Shown here: positions 1-9,311 of the stretch, in pieces
Position numbering within the stretch: the stretch's first letter is position 1
Layout of the letters: each line of letters opens with the position of its first letter
Assembly: GCF_003100395.1 (NCBI RefSeq)
Contig: NZ_CP029210.1
Coordinates: forward strand, 62,001 to 126,000
Direction: 5' to 3'
From: Aquabacterium olei
Lineage (GTDB): Bacteria > Pseudomonadota > Gammaproteobacteria > Burkholderiales > Burkholderiaceae_C
DNA: 64,000 nucleotides
Position numbers and translations under genes: made by a program
The notes under the pieces: model-generated
Database searches by the model: none
What the model saw: the letters and a program-made list of their open reading frames with translations, nothing else
Told to the model about the DNA's origin: nothing

Positions 1-710
1 GCAAGTACCTGGGCGACGACGACAAGTGGTTGCAGCGCTGCGCCGACGACATCCAGCGGGCCTTCGAGCGCGACCCGCTTGACCTTCGCCTCAAGCGCTT
101 TGCGGACATCACGCAGGCGCTGGTGATGTGTCGCCGCAAGCAGGTCAGCGAACTCGCATCGCACCTCGAAGCCATGGTCAAGGACGTGCTGTCGCCCACG
201 GGCGACTTCGAGGCGGCCAGCAACATCGTGCGACTGCTGGGGTTGATCGCCGAACGGGTGTCGAACAAGGAGTTCGCCGACCGCACCATTGCCTCCATCG
301 CCGCGCGCTTCTGCTCGTCCCGTGTGACGCTGGACGTGCTGCTGGGGGCCGCCGAGGGCGAGGCCCACCAGACGCTGATCCGCGGGGCGTGGCAGGCGCT
401 GAATGCGCGCATCCAGGCGGCCATGGCGCAGAGCATCGAGGGCCACCACGAGGCGGCGGTGCGCGCGCTGATCGCTGGGGCCAAGGAGACACGCAACCCC
501 CGCTTTGTCGAGACGGCCGAAGGCTCGCTCAAGCGCCACGGCGCCAAGATCGCGCGGGCTGAGGAACTGGCCAAGGTGATTGAGGAACTGCGGGTGGCGT
601 TGCTGCCCGGGGCCTTCAAGGACCCCAGCTTCGGCGGGCGCGAACCGGGCAGCATCCTCATGCCGGGTTCTGCAGCGGCAAAGGCCGTGCCGGCACCGTC
701 GTCGGCCTGA
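1..710 (+). CDS. Hypothetical protein, C-terminal part (5' end outside window)
   Basis: This reading frame is open from base 3 to the TGA at 708-710, so the gene starts upstream of the window and only about 235 C-terminal residues are seen. The visible part is almost wholly helical and charged, with regularly spaced Leu/Ala as in TPR-like or other helical-repeat proteins, and ends in a low-complexity Ala/Pro tail. No catalytic motif or membrane segment is seen. I do not recognise the family. A TTG at 30 could act as an internal start but has no convincing ribosome site, and the frame continues in front of it. Confidence 0.7.
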   Translation, partial: KYLGDDDKWLQRCADDIQRAFERDPLDLRLKRFADITQALVMCRRKQVSELASHLEAMVKDVLSPTGDFEAASNIVRLLGLIAERVSNKEFADRTIASIAARFCSSRVTLDVLLGAAEGEAHQTLIRGAWQALNARIQAAMAQSIEGHHEAAVRALIAGAKETRNPRFVETAEGSLKRHGAKIARAEELAKVIEELRVALLPGAFKDPSFGGREPGSILMPGSAAAKAVPAPSSA

Positions 711-777
711 CCCTGACGCCACAGTGACTTCAGGGGGCATCCCGCGGGGTGCCGTGGCAGGAGCGTATGCTCCCCAC

Positions 778-1128
778 ATGCCCTGGCTCGTCAAACATCC
801 TCAATCCGTGCGCTCGCCTTCCGGGCTGGAATGGCGGGTGTGGAAGCGCCTGCCCATGGTGCTGCTGGTGGGCACGGTGCTGCCCTTGCTGATTGCCGGG
901 GCGCTGTGGCTCACCGCGCCGGGCACCGATGCGGCCTCGCACGATCCGGAGGCCTTGCGGCACGTGTTCGTGCTGATCGGGGTGGTGTTGCTGCACTGGA
1001 CGCTGGTGCTCACCGTGGCCATCGGCTGCGGCATCGTCATGCTGATGAAGGGGCCGACCTACGTGGCCGACCCCTATCCGCTGCCCGACAGCGACACCCC
1101 GGTCACCGGCCCGCGGCGCAACGACTAG
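778..1128 (+). CDS. Small inner-membrane protein of unknown function
   Basis: The gene encodes 116 residues with two clear hydrophobic segments, around residues 28-48 (MVLLVGTVLPLLIAGALWL) and 66-90 (VFVLIGVVLLHWTLVLTVAI), and a short polar C-terminus. It is probably a two-pass inner-membrane protein. The ATG at 778 is preceded by GGCAGGAG about 16 bases upstream, which is rather far, so the start is moderately certain; longer starts upstream read into the previous gene in another frame. It lies 9 bases before the MFS carrier gene and may be co-transcribed with it. I recognise no family and infer no function. Confidence 0.65.
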   Translation: MPWLVKHPQSVRSPSGLEWRVWKRLPMVLLVGTVLPLLIAGALWLTAPGTDAASHDPEALRHVFVLIGVVLLHWTLVLTVAIGCGIVMLMKGPTYVADPYPLPDSDTPVTGPRRND

Positions 1129-1137
1129 CATGCGGGC

Positions 1138-2403
1138 ATGCGCCCGCCTGCCCCGCCCTCGTCCCCCCTGCCCTTGCTGGCCTGCCTGTACGCGGCCCAG
1201 GGCCTGCCCTTCGGTTTCTTCACGCTGGCGCTGCCGGTGCTGATGCGCGAGGCCGGCTGGTCGCTCACGGCGCTGGGCTTTCTGCAGTTTCTGGCGGCCC
1301 CGTGGGCGCTGAAGTTTCTGTGGGCGCCGGTGGTGGACCACCACGGTCGCCGCCGCACCTGGCTGCTGACGATGCAGCTGGCTTCGTGCGCGCTGGCGGT
1401 GGCCATGGCGGTGCTGGGTTTTCATGAAGGCAGCATCGTGCTCTTCGTGGCGGTGTTCGCCTTCAACCTGCTGGCGGCCACGCAGGATGTGGCCACCGAC
1501 GGGTTGGCCGTGCGGCTGCTGAACGCTCGCCAGCGCGGGCTGGCCAACGGCATCCAGGTGGGGGCCTACCGCTTCGGGATGATTCTGGGCGGCGGGCTGC
1601 TGTTGTGGGTGCTCGCCCGCACCAGCTGGACGGTGGCCTTCGTGGGCATGGCGGCGCTGCTGGCGCTGCTGACCTGGCCGGTGTGGCGCATGGCCGAGCC
1701 GCCGGCGACCGTGGCAGAGCCCGACGCCGACCGGCCGGCGTCGATGCGTCCCGCGTTGCTGTCCGACGGGCCGGCCCGCCCCGCGCTGGCGTGGCTGTGG
1801 CTGCACCGGGCGCTGCGCCCTGGCGTGCTGCCCCTGGCGGGGCTGATCTTCTGTTTCCGCTTCGGTGACCAGATGGCCGCCGGGCTGATCACCCCCTTCC
1901 TGCTGGACCAGGGTCTGAGCAAGGCCGATCTGGCGCTGCTCAAGGGCACGGTCGGCTCGGGCACCAGCCTGCTGGGCGCAGCGCTGGGCGGGGCGCTGCT
2001 GCTGCGCGTGGGGCGGCGCGCGGCGCTGCTGGGCAGCGGGCTGCTGCAGGCGGCGGTCTACGGCCTGTACGTGGCCGCGGCGCTGGGGGCGGGCGGGGTG
2101 CCGCTCTTGTGGCTGGCCACGGTGGCCGAGGGGGTGGTCGGCACGGTGGTCACCGTGGCGCTGTTCTCGCTGATGATGGACGCGGCCGACCCGGCTCACC
2201 CCGGCACCGACTACACCTTGCTGGGCAGTGTCGGGGTGTCGCTGGCCGCAGTGGGCGGCGTGGCCGGTGGCCTCGTGGGCGACCTGGCGGGCTACGCGCC
2301 GGCCTTTGCGGCGGGCGCGGTGGTGTCGGTGCTGGGGCTGCTCGCGCTGGTGCGCTGGCTCGATGTGCGCCCCCTCACCCCCCGCGTGCGCGAGGCGTGG
2401 TGA
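1138..2403 (+). CDS. AmpG-like major facilitator superfamily permease
   Basis: The 421-residue protein has about twelve hydrophobic segments. Features typical of the AmpG/acetyl-CoA-transporter branch of the MFS are seen: an early GLPFGFFTLALPVLMREAGW segment in helix 1, a cytoplasmic DHHGRRR loop near residue 65, and QDVATDGLAVRLL near residue 120, matching the conserved QD-ATD signature in helix 4. True AmpG imports anhydro-muropeptides for cell-wall recycling, but E. coli AmpG is longer (about 490 residues), so the substrate here is uncertain. The gene follows the small membrane protein gene by 9 bases and converges on the DUF4197 gene. Confidence 0.85.
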   Translation: MRPPAPPSSPLPLLACLYAAQGLPFGFFTLALPVLMREAGWSLTALGFLQFLAAPWALKFLWAPVVDHHGRRRTWLLTMQLASCALAVAMAVLGFHEGSIVLFVAVFAFNLLAATQDVATDGLAVRLLNARQRGLANGIQVGAYRFGMILGGGLLLWVLARTSWTVAFVGMAALLALLTWPVWRMAEPPATVAEPDADRPASMRPALLSDGPARPALAWLWLHRALRPGVLPLAGLIFCFRFGDQMAAGLITPFLLDQGLSKADLALLKGTVGSGTSLLGAALGGALLLRVGRRAALLGSGLLQAAVYGLYVAAALGAGGVPLLWLATVAEGVVGTVVTVALFSLMMDAADPAHPGTDYTLLGSVGVSLAAVGGVAGGLVGDLAGYAPAFAAGAVVSVLGLLALVRWLDVRPLTPRVREAW

Positions 2404-2422
2404 ACGCGGCACCGAGCGCGAC

Positions 2423-3121
2423 TTACTTCGCCGCGCCGAACACCTTCTGCAGCAGCGCGCTGCCGGTGCCCACCGGGTCCTGGCGGATCTTGCGCTCTTC
2501 TTCGCCGATCAGGGTGTAGAGGCCGTCCAGCGTCTTGCCTGTCACATACTGCTCGATGCTGGCCTCTTCGGGCTTGACCAGGCCGGCGGCCGACACCTTG
2601 CTCGCCACGCGGTTGTAGCTCTTGGCCAGGCCGACCTGGCTGGTGGCCTGCGTGACGACGGGCAGGAACTTTTCGCTCAGCGGCACGCGGGTCTTGTCGG
2701 CAAAGAAGGTGGTGACGGCGTTGTCGCCCCCGCGCAGGATCTGCCGGGCGTCGCTCACGCTCATCGACTTCACGGCCCCGACCAGCAGATCCTTGCCCAG
2801 CGGCACGGCGGTTTCGGCGGCCCGGTTCATCGTGGTGACGAGATCGTCCACGCGCTTGCCCTGGCCCGTCATGCGCAGCAGCCGGGCCGCGTCTTCCAGG
2901 TACCCCGGCAGCGGGATGCGCACCTTGGGGTTGCCCAGAAAGCCGTCGGTCTGGCCGAGCAGGCTGACGGCCGCCAGGGCCCCGCGCTCGAGCGCGGCCT
3001 TGATGCCGGCACTGGCGTCCTGGTTGCTGAGGTCGGACAGCGAAAGGGCCTGTGCCTGGCGGGTGGCCGCCAGCACGAGCAGGGCCATGCTGGATCGAGC
3101 GAGAAAGGTGCGACGGAACAT
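2423..3121 (-). CDS. DUF4197 family secreted protein
   Basis: The 232-residue product starts with an N-terminal signal peptide (arginine cluster, then MALLVLAATRQAQA, cleavage around residue 25). The remainder reads as a complete DUF4197 domain: LSLSDLSNQDASAGIKAALERG near the start, a NPKVRIPLPGYLEDAARLLR segment around residue 66, and the C-terminal YVTGKTLDGLYTLIGEEERKIR block. Family members are periplasmic or lipoprotein-like, of unknown role. The gene is monocistronic, convergent with the MFS gene, and its ATG is preceded by AGGAGG about 7 bases away. Confidence 0.88.
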   Translation of the reverse strand: MFRRTFLARSSMALLVLAATRQAQALSLSDLSNQDASAGIKAALERGALAAVSLLGQTDGFLGNPKVRIPLPGYLEDAARLLRMTGQGKRVDDLVTTMNRAAETAVPLGKDLLVGAVKSMSVSDARQILRGGDNAVTTFFADKTRVPLSEKFLPVVTQATSQVGLAKSYNRVASKVSAAGLVKPEEASIEQYVTGKTLDGLYTLIGEEERKIRQDPVGTGSALLQKVFGAAK

Positions 3122-3195
3122 GGTGGCAAACCTCCTGGGTCAACCACCCACTCTAGCGCGGGCCGGGCCGGATGGGGGGCGCCGGCATGGCCTGG

Positions 3196-5544
3196 TCACG
3201 GGGCCAGCCCTGCCCATTGGGATGGGCTGGCTTCCGGTACGAGGTGCCGGGGCAGCAGGTGGAACGCCTCGGGTGGCAGGGGGCGGCTGTAGAAGAAGCC
3301 TTGCAGTTCGTCACATCCCATGTCGCGCAGGATGGCCGCCTGGGCCGGGGTTTCAATGCCTTCGGCCACGAGGTGGAGCCTCAGCGACCGCGCCATGGCC
3401 ACGATGGCCGAGGCGATCGCCATCGCGCCCGGATCGTGCCCCAGGTCGGTCACGAAGGCGCGGTCGATCTTCATCACGTCGATGGGCAGCTGCCGCAGCG
3501 TGGCCATCGACGAGTAGCCGGTGCCGAAGTCGTCGAGCGCCACCGTGACGCCCCAGCTGCGCAGCTCGCCCAACTGGGCGCACGCGGCCCGGGCATCGCC
3601 CACCAGCAGGCTTTCGGTCACCTCCAGTTCGAGTGCCTGCGGCGGCACCTGGTGGCGCGCCAGGGTGTCGCGCACCTGGGCCACCAGCTCGCCGCTGGCC
3701 AGCTGCCGCGGCGACACGTTGACCGACACGCGGCCCAGCGCCAGGCCCTGACGGCGCCACGCGGCAATCTGGGCGCAGGCGGCGTCGAGCACCCACAGGC
3801 CGATCTCGTCGATCAGCCCGCCGGCCTCGGCCGCCTCGATGAAGGCGCCGGGGTTGAGCAGGCCGTGCTCGGGGTGCTGCCAACGGATCAGCGCCTCGGC
3901 CGAGTCGATGGCGCCGTCGACCGGGCGCACGCGCGGCTGGTAGTGCAGCAGGAACTCGTTGCGCACCAGGGCCTGTCGCAGCTGGGCCAGCAGCAGCACC
4001 CGCTCGCGCGCGGCGATGTCGAGCAGGCGGTGGAAGACCTTGTGCTGCCCCCGTCCGCCGGTCTTGGCGGCATACAGCGCGATGTCGGCGCAGCGCAGCA
4101 ACTCCTCGCGCGTGAGGCCGTGCTGCGGGCTCAGCGCAATGCCCACACTGGCGCCCAGCAGGTGCTCGCCGTCCGGCAAGGCGCACGGTTGGGTGACCGC
4201 GGCCAGCGCCGTGTCGGCCACCGCGCAGGCGGTGTGCTCGGTGGCTTCGGGCAGCACGATGACGAACTCGTCGCCGCCCTGGCGGGCCACGAAGGCGTCC
4301 ACCGGCACGGCGTCCGTCAGGCGCTGCGCAACGAGGCGCAGCACGGTGTCGCCGGCGGCGTGCCCGCGGCTGTCGTTGACGTCCTTGAAGTGGTCGAGAT
4401 CCAGAAAGAGCACCGCCACCCTGGCCGCCACGCCGGGTGCGCTCAGCAGCGCATCCAGCCGGTCATGCAGCCCGTCGCGGTTGGCCAGGCCCGTCAGGCT
4501 GTCGTGCACGGCCCGGTGCACCAGTTGCTGCTCGCGGTCTTCGATGCGACCGGCCATGTGGTTGAAGGCCTGCGCCAGGGTGCCGATCTCGTCGTCCCGT
4601 GAAATGGCCACCCGCGTGCGGGTGGCGCCATCGGCCAGACGGCGGGCGCCTTCCGTCAGTTCGGCCAGGGGCTGCAGCGTGCGCCGAAGCTGCCACAGGC
4701 TGAGCAGCGCGATGGCCAGGAGCGTCGCCACGGCCACCAGGGCCAGCCACATGCCGAGGGGCCGGCCCATCCACCGGACCTCGGGGCGCGGGCTGTCCTG
4801 CTCGAACACCCAGTCGCCCGCGCCGAACTCGGCGCCCAGGTACAGGCGGCTCCGGGTATGGAGCCGCTCGGCGTCCGGCTGGTCCAGGGCATCGCCGCCT
4901 CCCAGCCGGGCCAGCAGCACGCCGCGGGCATCGCGCACATGCCAGAGCCCATCCTCCCCCGCATCGACCACCGGCGCCCAGAGGTGCGCGGCGTGCAGCT
5001 CGCCCACCCAGCGCAGCACCCCGCTGTGGCTCACGGCCATCAGCACGCGGGGCGTCTGTCCCGCGGCCTCGGCCACCCGCAGCCGCACCTCGATGCGGTC
5101 ATCGCCTCGCTGCTCGGGAATGGGCGCGCGGTTGTAAGGACCTGCCTGCGCCAGCTGCCACGCGTGGCCCAGGTCGAAGTCCGGGTCGCTCGACCATCGG
5201 GTGTCGCCGCGTTCGTCCATCCAGGACAGGCGGACGAAGACACGGTGCAAGCCGGGCAGCCAGGTGAGCCCGTCCGGGGCGCGGGCGGCCCCCAGGGCGG
5301 TGACGGGCACGGCGGTCAGCAGCGTCTTGCCGGCCAGCAGCCGATCGAACACCTGTCGGCTGGTGCGCTCGGTGGTATCGAGGCGGGCGCGTGCGTCGAG
5401 CTCACGCGCCACCTCGGTGATCGCGGTGCTCGACAGCCAGTCGGACAGCGCCAGGGGCACGACGGCCGCGAGCAGGAACAGCGCAAAAAGGCGGTGGGCG
5501 AGCCGGCGTCCCAGCTGACGTGCAAGCAGGGTGCGCAAGGGCAC
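3196..5544 (-). CDS. Membrane-bound GGDEF-EAL protein (c-di-GMP turnover)
   Basis: The 782-residue protein begins with a transmembrane segment (about residues 17-36), then a periplasmic sensor region, a second segment (about 258-281), a HAMP-like linker, a GGDEF domain (about 345-505) and an EAL domain (about 525-770). The GGDEF motif is intact (RQGGDEF, near 421), but the inhibitory I-site RxxD is VPVD, so product inhibition is probably lost. The EAL domain keeps EALIRW, NVSPRQL, EVTESLL, DDFGTGYSS and VAEGIETPAQ, so it should be an active c-di-GMP phosphodiesterase; either or both activities are possible. Translation starts with GTG at 5544, 11 bases after the pseudopilin gene, suggesting an operon. 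Confidence 0.92.
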   Translation of the reverse strand: MPLRTLLARQLGRRLAHRLFALFLLAAVVPLALSDWLSSTAITEVARELDARARLDTTERTSRQVFDRLLAGKTLLTAVPVTALGAARAPDGLTWLPGLHRVFVRLSWMDERGDTRWSSDPDFDLGHAWQLAQAGPYNRAPIPEQRGDDRIEVRLRVAEAAGQTPRVLMAVSHSGVLRWVGELHAAHLWAPVVDAGEDGLWHVRDARGVLLARLGGGDALDQPDAERLHTRSRLYLGAEFGAGDWVFEQDSPRPEVRWMGRPLGMWLALVAVATLLAIALLSLWQLRRTLQPLAELTEGARRLADGATRTRVAISRDDEIGTLAQAFNHMAGRIEDREQQLVHRAVHDSLTGLANRDGLHDRLDALLSAPGVAARVAVLFLDLDHFKDVNDSRGHAAGDTVLRLVAQRLTDAVPVDAFVARQGGDEFVIVLPEATEHTACAVADTALAAVTQPCALPDGEHLLGASVGIALSPQHGLTREELLRCADIALYAAKTGGRGQHKVFHRLLDIAARERVLLLAQLRQALVRNEFLLHYQPRVRPVDGAIDSAEALIRWQHPEHGLLNPGAFIEAAEAGGLIDEIGLWVLDAACAQIAAWRRQGLALGRVSVNVSPRQLASGELVAQVRDTLARHQVPPQALELEVTESLLVGDARAACAQLGELRSWGVTVALDDFGTGYSSMATLRQLPIDVMKIDRAFVTDLGHDPGAMAIASAIVAMARSLRLHLVAEGIETPAQAAILRDMGCDELQGFFYSRPLPPEAFHLLPRHLVPEASPSQWAGLAP

Positions 5545-5555
5545 GGCGTGCTGCC

Positions 5556-6032
5556 TCAGAACTCGCTGGCCACGCCGACGTACTGGCCGTCGCGCCCGCG
5601 GATGACATCGTCCAGGCTGTCCTGGTTCGAGACCTGACTCTTGGTCACGCCATCGGGGCCCATGCTGTAAAGGTCGAAGTCGCTGTTGATCGGGTTCAGC
5701 GCACGGTCCTTGCGCGCGCCGCCGCGGCCGTTGGCGTCGACGTTGTAATAGACATAGGGCCTCCCCCAGGGGTCATTGCGGTTGGCCCCGACGGCGGCGA
5801 GATCCGCCGGAAAGGCCCGGTTGTCATCCCAGTGGCGCTGGATCTGCACCGAGATGGCCGCGATGTCCTGCGCCGCAATGCGTGTGCGGGTGCGGTCCTG
5901 GTAGCCGTGGTACATCGGCAGGGCGATGGCGGCCAGCACGCCGATCAGCGCGACGATGAGCAGGACCTCGATCAGCGTGAACCCGCGGGGGGCACGAGAC
6001 GGGCGCCAGGGGATGAGCAAGGTAGGTTGCAT
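5556..6032 (-). CDS. GspG-like type II pseudopilin / type IV pilin-like protein
   Basis: The 158-residue product has a prepilin leader ending in RAPRG followed by [22 protein letters not shown]. That is the prepilin-peptidase site with Glu at +5 and the hydrophobic assembly helix of pseudopilins. The C-terminal half has the WGRPYVYYN and SMGPDG features of GspG-like major pseudopilins. I chose the ATG at 6032 because it gives a normal 20-residue leader; the open frame extends to 6158 but adds an implausible N-terminus. No other type II secretion gene is nearby. The next gene downstream is the GGDEF-EAL gene, which may link a pilus-like structure to c-di-GMP signalling. Confidence 0.85.
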   Translation of the reverse strand: MQPTLLIPWRPSRAPRGFTLIEVLLIVALIGVLAAIALPMYHGYQDRTRTRIAAQDIAAISVQIQRHWDDNRAFPADLAAVGANRNDPWGRPYVYYNVDANGRGGARKDRALNPINSDFDLYSMGPDGVTKSQVSNQDSLDDVIRGRDGQYVGVASEF

Positions 6033-6168
6033 GCGGTCAGGCAGAAGCGAAGCAGGCGCCTGTTTCGATATCGGACACCGGCGGGGGTACTTGAGCGCGG
6101 GCCGCATGTTGCCCGTGCCGCAACACAGTATGCTGCCCGCTCGGCCCCCCAACAGCATGGAGACAGAC

Positions 6169-7149
6169 GTGTTTCAAGGCATCCTCATCCGCAAGGACGA
6201 ACAAGGCTACCGCGCCGCCCTCGAGTCCCTCGACGAAGCCCAGCTGCCCGACGGCGACGTGACCGTCCGCGTCGCGGCCTCGACGCTGAACTACAAGGAC
6301 GGGCTGGCCATCACCGGGAAATCCCCCGTGGTGCGGCAGTTCCCCCTGGTGCCTGGCATCGACCTGGCCGGCACCGTCGAGGTGAGCACCCACTCCGCCT
6401 GGAAGCCCGGTGATCAGGTGGTGCTCAATGGTTGGGGCGTGGGCGAAACCCACTGGGGCGGCCTGGCCGAGAAGGCCCGCTTGAAGGGCGACTGGCTGGT
6501 GCCGCTGCCCGCGGCCTTCTCCCCTGAACAGGCGATGGCCATTGGCACAGCGGGCTATACGGCCATGCTGTGCGTGCTGGCGCTGGAGCGCCACGGCGTG
6601 ACGCCGGACCGCGGCGAGATCATCGTGACCGGGGCCGCGGGCGGTGTGGGCAGCGTGGCCGTGGCCCTGCTGGCCAAGCTGGGCTACACCGTGGTGGCCG
6701 TGACCGGCCGTCCGCAGGAGGCCGACTACCTCAAGACCCTGGGCGCAGCCGAGATCCTCGAGCGCAGCGCGTTCAGCAACCCGGGCAAGCCGCTGGCGAA
6801 AGAGCGCTGGGCCGGGGCGGTGGACACCGTGGGCAGCCACACGCTGGCCAATGTGTGTGCCAGCACGAAGTACGGTGGCGTGGTCACAGCCTGCGGTCTG
6901 GCCGGCGGCATGGACTTCCCGGCCACGGTGGCGCCCTTCATCCTGCGCGGCGTGACGCTGGCGGGCATCGACAGCGTGATGGCCCCGCGCGCGCAGCGCC
7001 TGGAAGCTTGGTCGCGCCTCGGCCGCGACCTCGACCCGGCCAAGCTGGCCCTCATCACCGAGACGATTTCGCTGGCCGACGCCATCCCGACTGCGCAGAA
7101 GCTGCTGGACGGCCAGGTGCGCGGCCGTGTCGTCGTGAAGATCGCCTGA
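6169..7149 (+). CDS. acuI: Acrylyl-CoA reductase AcuI/YhdH-type quinone oxidoreductase
   Basis: The 326-residue protein belongs to the medium-chain dehydrogenase/reductase superfamily, zinc-free AcuI/YhdH branch, which reduces acryloyl-CoA to propionyl-CoA with NADPH. Seen in the sequence: [19 protein letters not shown] near residue 40, [12 protein letters not shown] near 62, a Rossmann motif [20 protein letters not shown] near 150, and the C-terminal [11 protein letters not shown] end. GTG 6169 is preferred because GGAGA sits 5 bases upstream; an in-frame ATG at 6157 has no ribosome site and would overlap that Shine-Dalgarno. The length matches the family (about 325). The MazG-like gene follows after 11 bases. 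Confidence 0.9.
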   Translation: MFQGILIRKDEQGYRAALESLDEAQLPDGDVTVRVAASTLNYKDGLAITGKSPVVRQFPLVPGIDLAGTVEVSTHSAWKPGDQVVLNGWGVGETHWGGLAEKARLKGDWLVPLPAAFSPEQAMAIGTAGYTAMLCVLALERHGVTPDRGEIIVTGAAGGVGSVAVALLAKLGYTVVAVTGRPQEADYLKTLGAAEILERSAFSNPGKPLAKERWAGAVDTVGSHTLANVCASTKYGGVVTACGLAGGMDFPATVAPFILRGVTLAGIDSVMAPRAQRLEAWSRLGRDLDPAKLALITETISLADAIPTAQKLLDGQVRGRVVVKIA

Positions 7150-7160
7150 CCTGCCGGCCC

Positions 7161-7478
7161 ATGGACCTGACCCACCTGCAGGCCCGGTTGCGCGCGTTCG
7201 CCGAAGCGCGCAACTGGCAGCCGTTCCACACCCCCAAGAACCTGTCGATGGCGCTCATGGTCGAGGCGGCCGAACTGGCCGAGATCTTCCAGTGGATGAC
7301 GCCGGAGGAATCGGCCCGTGCCGCGGACGACCCGGCCACGCGCCAGCACATCGGCGAGGAGATGGCCGACGTGATGCTGTACCTCGTGCAGATCGCGATG
7401 CAGACCGGCATCGACCTGGAGGCGGCCGTGCAGGACAAGCTGGTGAAGAACGCCGCCAAGTACCCGAAGCCGACCTGA
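7161..7478 (+). CDS. MazG-like nucleotide pyrophosphohydrolase
   Basis: The 105-residue protein is a single all-alpha NTP-PPase (MazG/RS21-C6-like) domain. It shows the metal-binding signature of the family: LMVEAAELAEIFQW (an ExxE motif) near residue 35, followed by EEMADVMLYLVQIA (an ExxD motif) near residue 70, and ends with the K-NAAKYP motif common in this group. Such enzymes hydrolyse non-canonical or excess nucleoside triphosphates to monophosphates. It is probably co-transcribed with the preceding reductase gene (11-base gap), though no functional link is obvious. Confidence 0.9.
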   Translation: MDLTHLQARLRAFAEARNWQPFHTPKNLSMALMVEAAELAEIFQWMTPEESARAADDPATRQHIGEEMADVMLYLVQIAMQTGIDLEAAVQDKLVKNAAKYPKPT

Positions 7479-7550
7479 GCGGCCTTGCGCGGGCGCCAGG
7501 TGCTGGCTTTCCCGGTTGAAGCGGCTGCGCAGCGGGCGCACAGTGGACGC

Positions 7551-8144
7551 ATGACCCTCGCTGCCCCCTCCACCGCCGCCTTCCACCACATGCGTGACGG
7601 CACGCCCGAAGACTGGGCCGTGATCGCGCGCGAGTTCGGTGCCTACGCCCGCGAGCTGCCCGGCCGCGTGCTGACCCACCTGAAGCTGCTGGACGGTGAC
7701 TTCGGCGGCTTTCCGGTCGATCGACTCACGCACTGCCTGCAGACCGCCACCCTGGCCCACCGCGACGGGCAGGACGAGGAGTACGTGGTGTGTGCGCTGC
7801 TGCACGACATTGGCGACACGCTGGGCAGCTACAACCATGCCGACGTGGCAGCCGTCATCCTGCAGCCCTTCGTGAGCGAGGAAAACCACTGGATGGTGGC
7901 CCACCACGGCATCTTCCAGGGCTACTACTTCTTCCACCACCTGGGCATGGACCGCAACCTGCGCGAGCGCTTCAAGGAGCAGCCCGAGCTGTACCGCCGC
8001 ACGGCGCATTTCTGCGAGCGTTACGACGCCGCCGCGTTCGACCCCGAGGCCGAGTCGCTGCCACTGGACTTCTTCGAGCCCATGGTGCGACGGGTGTTCG
8101 CCGCACCGAAACGCAGCCTGTACCAGCGCGCACTCGACACCTGA
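7551..8144 (+). CDS. HD-domain protein, PhnZ-like/COG4341 family
   Basis: The 197-residue product carries an HD domain with HCLQTATLAHRDG near residue 60, the paired LLHDIGDTLG near 83, a NHADVAA histidine and WMVAHHGIFQG near 122, which together would form a dinuclear metal site. This pattern fits the 'predicted HD phosphohydrolase' group that includes the diiron oxygenase PhnZ of phosphonate breakdown. No phosphonate genes are nearby, so hydrolase versus oxygenase activity cannot be decided. I chose the ATG at 7551; the open frame extends upstream without a better start. Confidence 0.8.
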   Translation: MTLAAPSTAAFHHMRDGTPEDWAVIAREFGAYARELPGRVLTHLKLLDGDFGGFPVDRLTHCLQTATLAHRDGQDEEYVVCALLHDIGDTLGSYNHADVAAVILQPFVSEENHWMVAHHGIFQGYYFFHHLGMDRNLRERFKEQPELYRRTAHFCERYDAAAFDPEAESLPLDFFEPMVRRVFAAPKRSLYQRALDT

Positions 8145-8213
8145 GCCCGCGGCCCCGAAAGGCGGGCATCCGGTTTGCCGGGCATGGCTTCCCGCATTCT
8201 TTCAGGAGCCACC

Positions 8214-9281
8214 ATGTCGATGTTGCGCAAGACCGCTTCCCGGGCCCCCGCCCGGGCTTCCTCCCTGGCCCTGGCCGCCGGGGCGGTGGCCATGCTGGGG
8301 GCCAGTGCCTGGTACGTGAAACGCCAGCGCACGCGGGTCGAGGCGGAGAACCCGCCGGCGGGCCGCTTCGTCGAGGTCGATGGGGTGCGCCTGCACTACA
8401 CCGAGCACGGTGACCCGGCCGCCCCGCCGCTGGTGCTGCTGCACGGCATGGGCATGATGGGCCAGGAAATGGAGATGAGCGGGCTGGTGGAACGGGCTGC
8501 GCAGCAGTACCGCGTGCTCGTGTTCGACCGCCCGGGCTACGGCCACAGCACCCGCCCGTCCGGCCGCCTTTACACACCCGAAGAACAGGCCCGGCTGTTC
8601 TTGCAGGCGCTGTCGCTGCTGGGCGTGCACCGGCCGGTGGTGCTGGGGCACTCGTGGGCCACGCTGATCGCCGTGGCCATGGCCGAGCAGGCACCCACCG
8701 AACTCAAGGGGCTGGTGCTGGTGGGCGGCTACTACACGCCGGCGCCGCGCTTCGATGTGCTGTTCAACAGCCTGCCGGCGGTGCCGCTGCTGGGCCCGCT
8801 GCTGGCGCACACGCTGTCGCCGCTGTTCTCGCGCGCCATCTGGGCGCCGACGATGTGGCGGGTGTTCTCGCCCGCCCCCAGCGAGGCGCGCCGGGACTTC
8901 AACGCCCGCTACCCGAAGTGGATGACGCTGCGGCCACAGTCCATCCAGGCCGCTGCGGCCGAGGCCGCGATGCTGGTTCCGGCGTCGGTGTGGCAACGTT
9001 CGCAACACGCTGGCCTGCAGGTGCCGGTGGTGCTGGTGGCCGGCGAGCAGGACCGCCTCATCACTTCCGGTTGGCACTCCGGGCGTGTCAGCGAACGCAT
9101 GCCGCAATCCCGACTGCACATCGTGCCGGGTGCCGGGCACATGGTGCACCACACCGCGCCCGATGCGGTGTTCGACGCGGTGCGCGAGGTCGCCTCGCTG
9201 GTAACCCCGACCACGCCGGTGGACCTGGACGCCCCCGCACGCATGGCGCCGGAAGACATCGCGCTGCAGCCGGCGGCCTGA
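8214..9281 (+). CDS. Alpha/beta hydrolase with N-terminal membrane anchor
   Basis: The 355-residue protein begins with a hydrophobic segment (ASSLALAAGAVAMLGASAW, about residues 14-32) that is a likely membrane anchor or uncleaved signal. An alpha/beta-hydrolase fold follows: oxyanion region LVLLHGMGMMG near 80, DRPGYGHS near 110, nucleophile elbow GHSWAT near 145, acid GEQDRL near 280 and catalytic His GAGHMVHH near 310. It is probably an esterase or related hydrolase acting at or outside the inner membrane; the substrate is unknown. An AGGAG sits 6 bases before the ATG at 8214, which decides that start over the upstream ATG. Confidence 0.85.
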   Translation: MSMLRKTASRAPARASSLALAAGAVAMLGASAWYVKRQRTRVEAENPPAGRFVEVDGVRLHYTEHGDPAAPPLVLLHGMGMMGQEMEMSGLVERAAQQYRVLVFDRPGYGHSTRPSGRLYTPEEQARLFLQALSLLGVHRPVVLGHSWATLIAVAMAEQAPTELKGLVLVGGYYTPAPRFDVLFNSLPAVPLLGPLLAHTLSPLFSRAIWAPTMWRVFSPAPSEARRDFNARYPKWMTLRPQSIQAAAAEAAMLVPASVWQRSQHAGLQVPVVLVAGEQDRLITSGWHSGRVSERMPQSRLHIVPGAGHMVHHTAPDAVFDAVREVASLVTPTTPVDLDAPARMAPEDIALQPAA

Positions 9282-9311
9282 GGCCTGCGTCGGCGGTGCG
9301 ATGATGGCGCC

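Noticed and set aside
730..2412. 560-codon open frame antisense to the membrane-protein and MFS genes
   Set aside because: It covers two clear genes in antisense, has His/Gln/Arg-rich low-complexity composition typical of antisense frames in GC-rich DNA, and has no ribosome site or recognisable domain.
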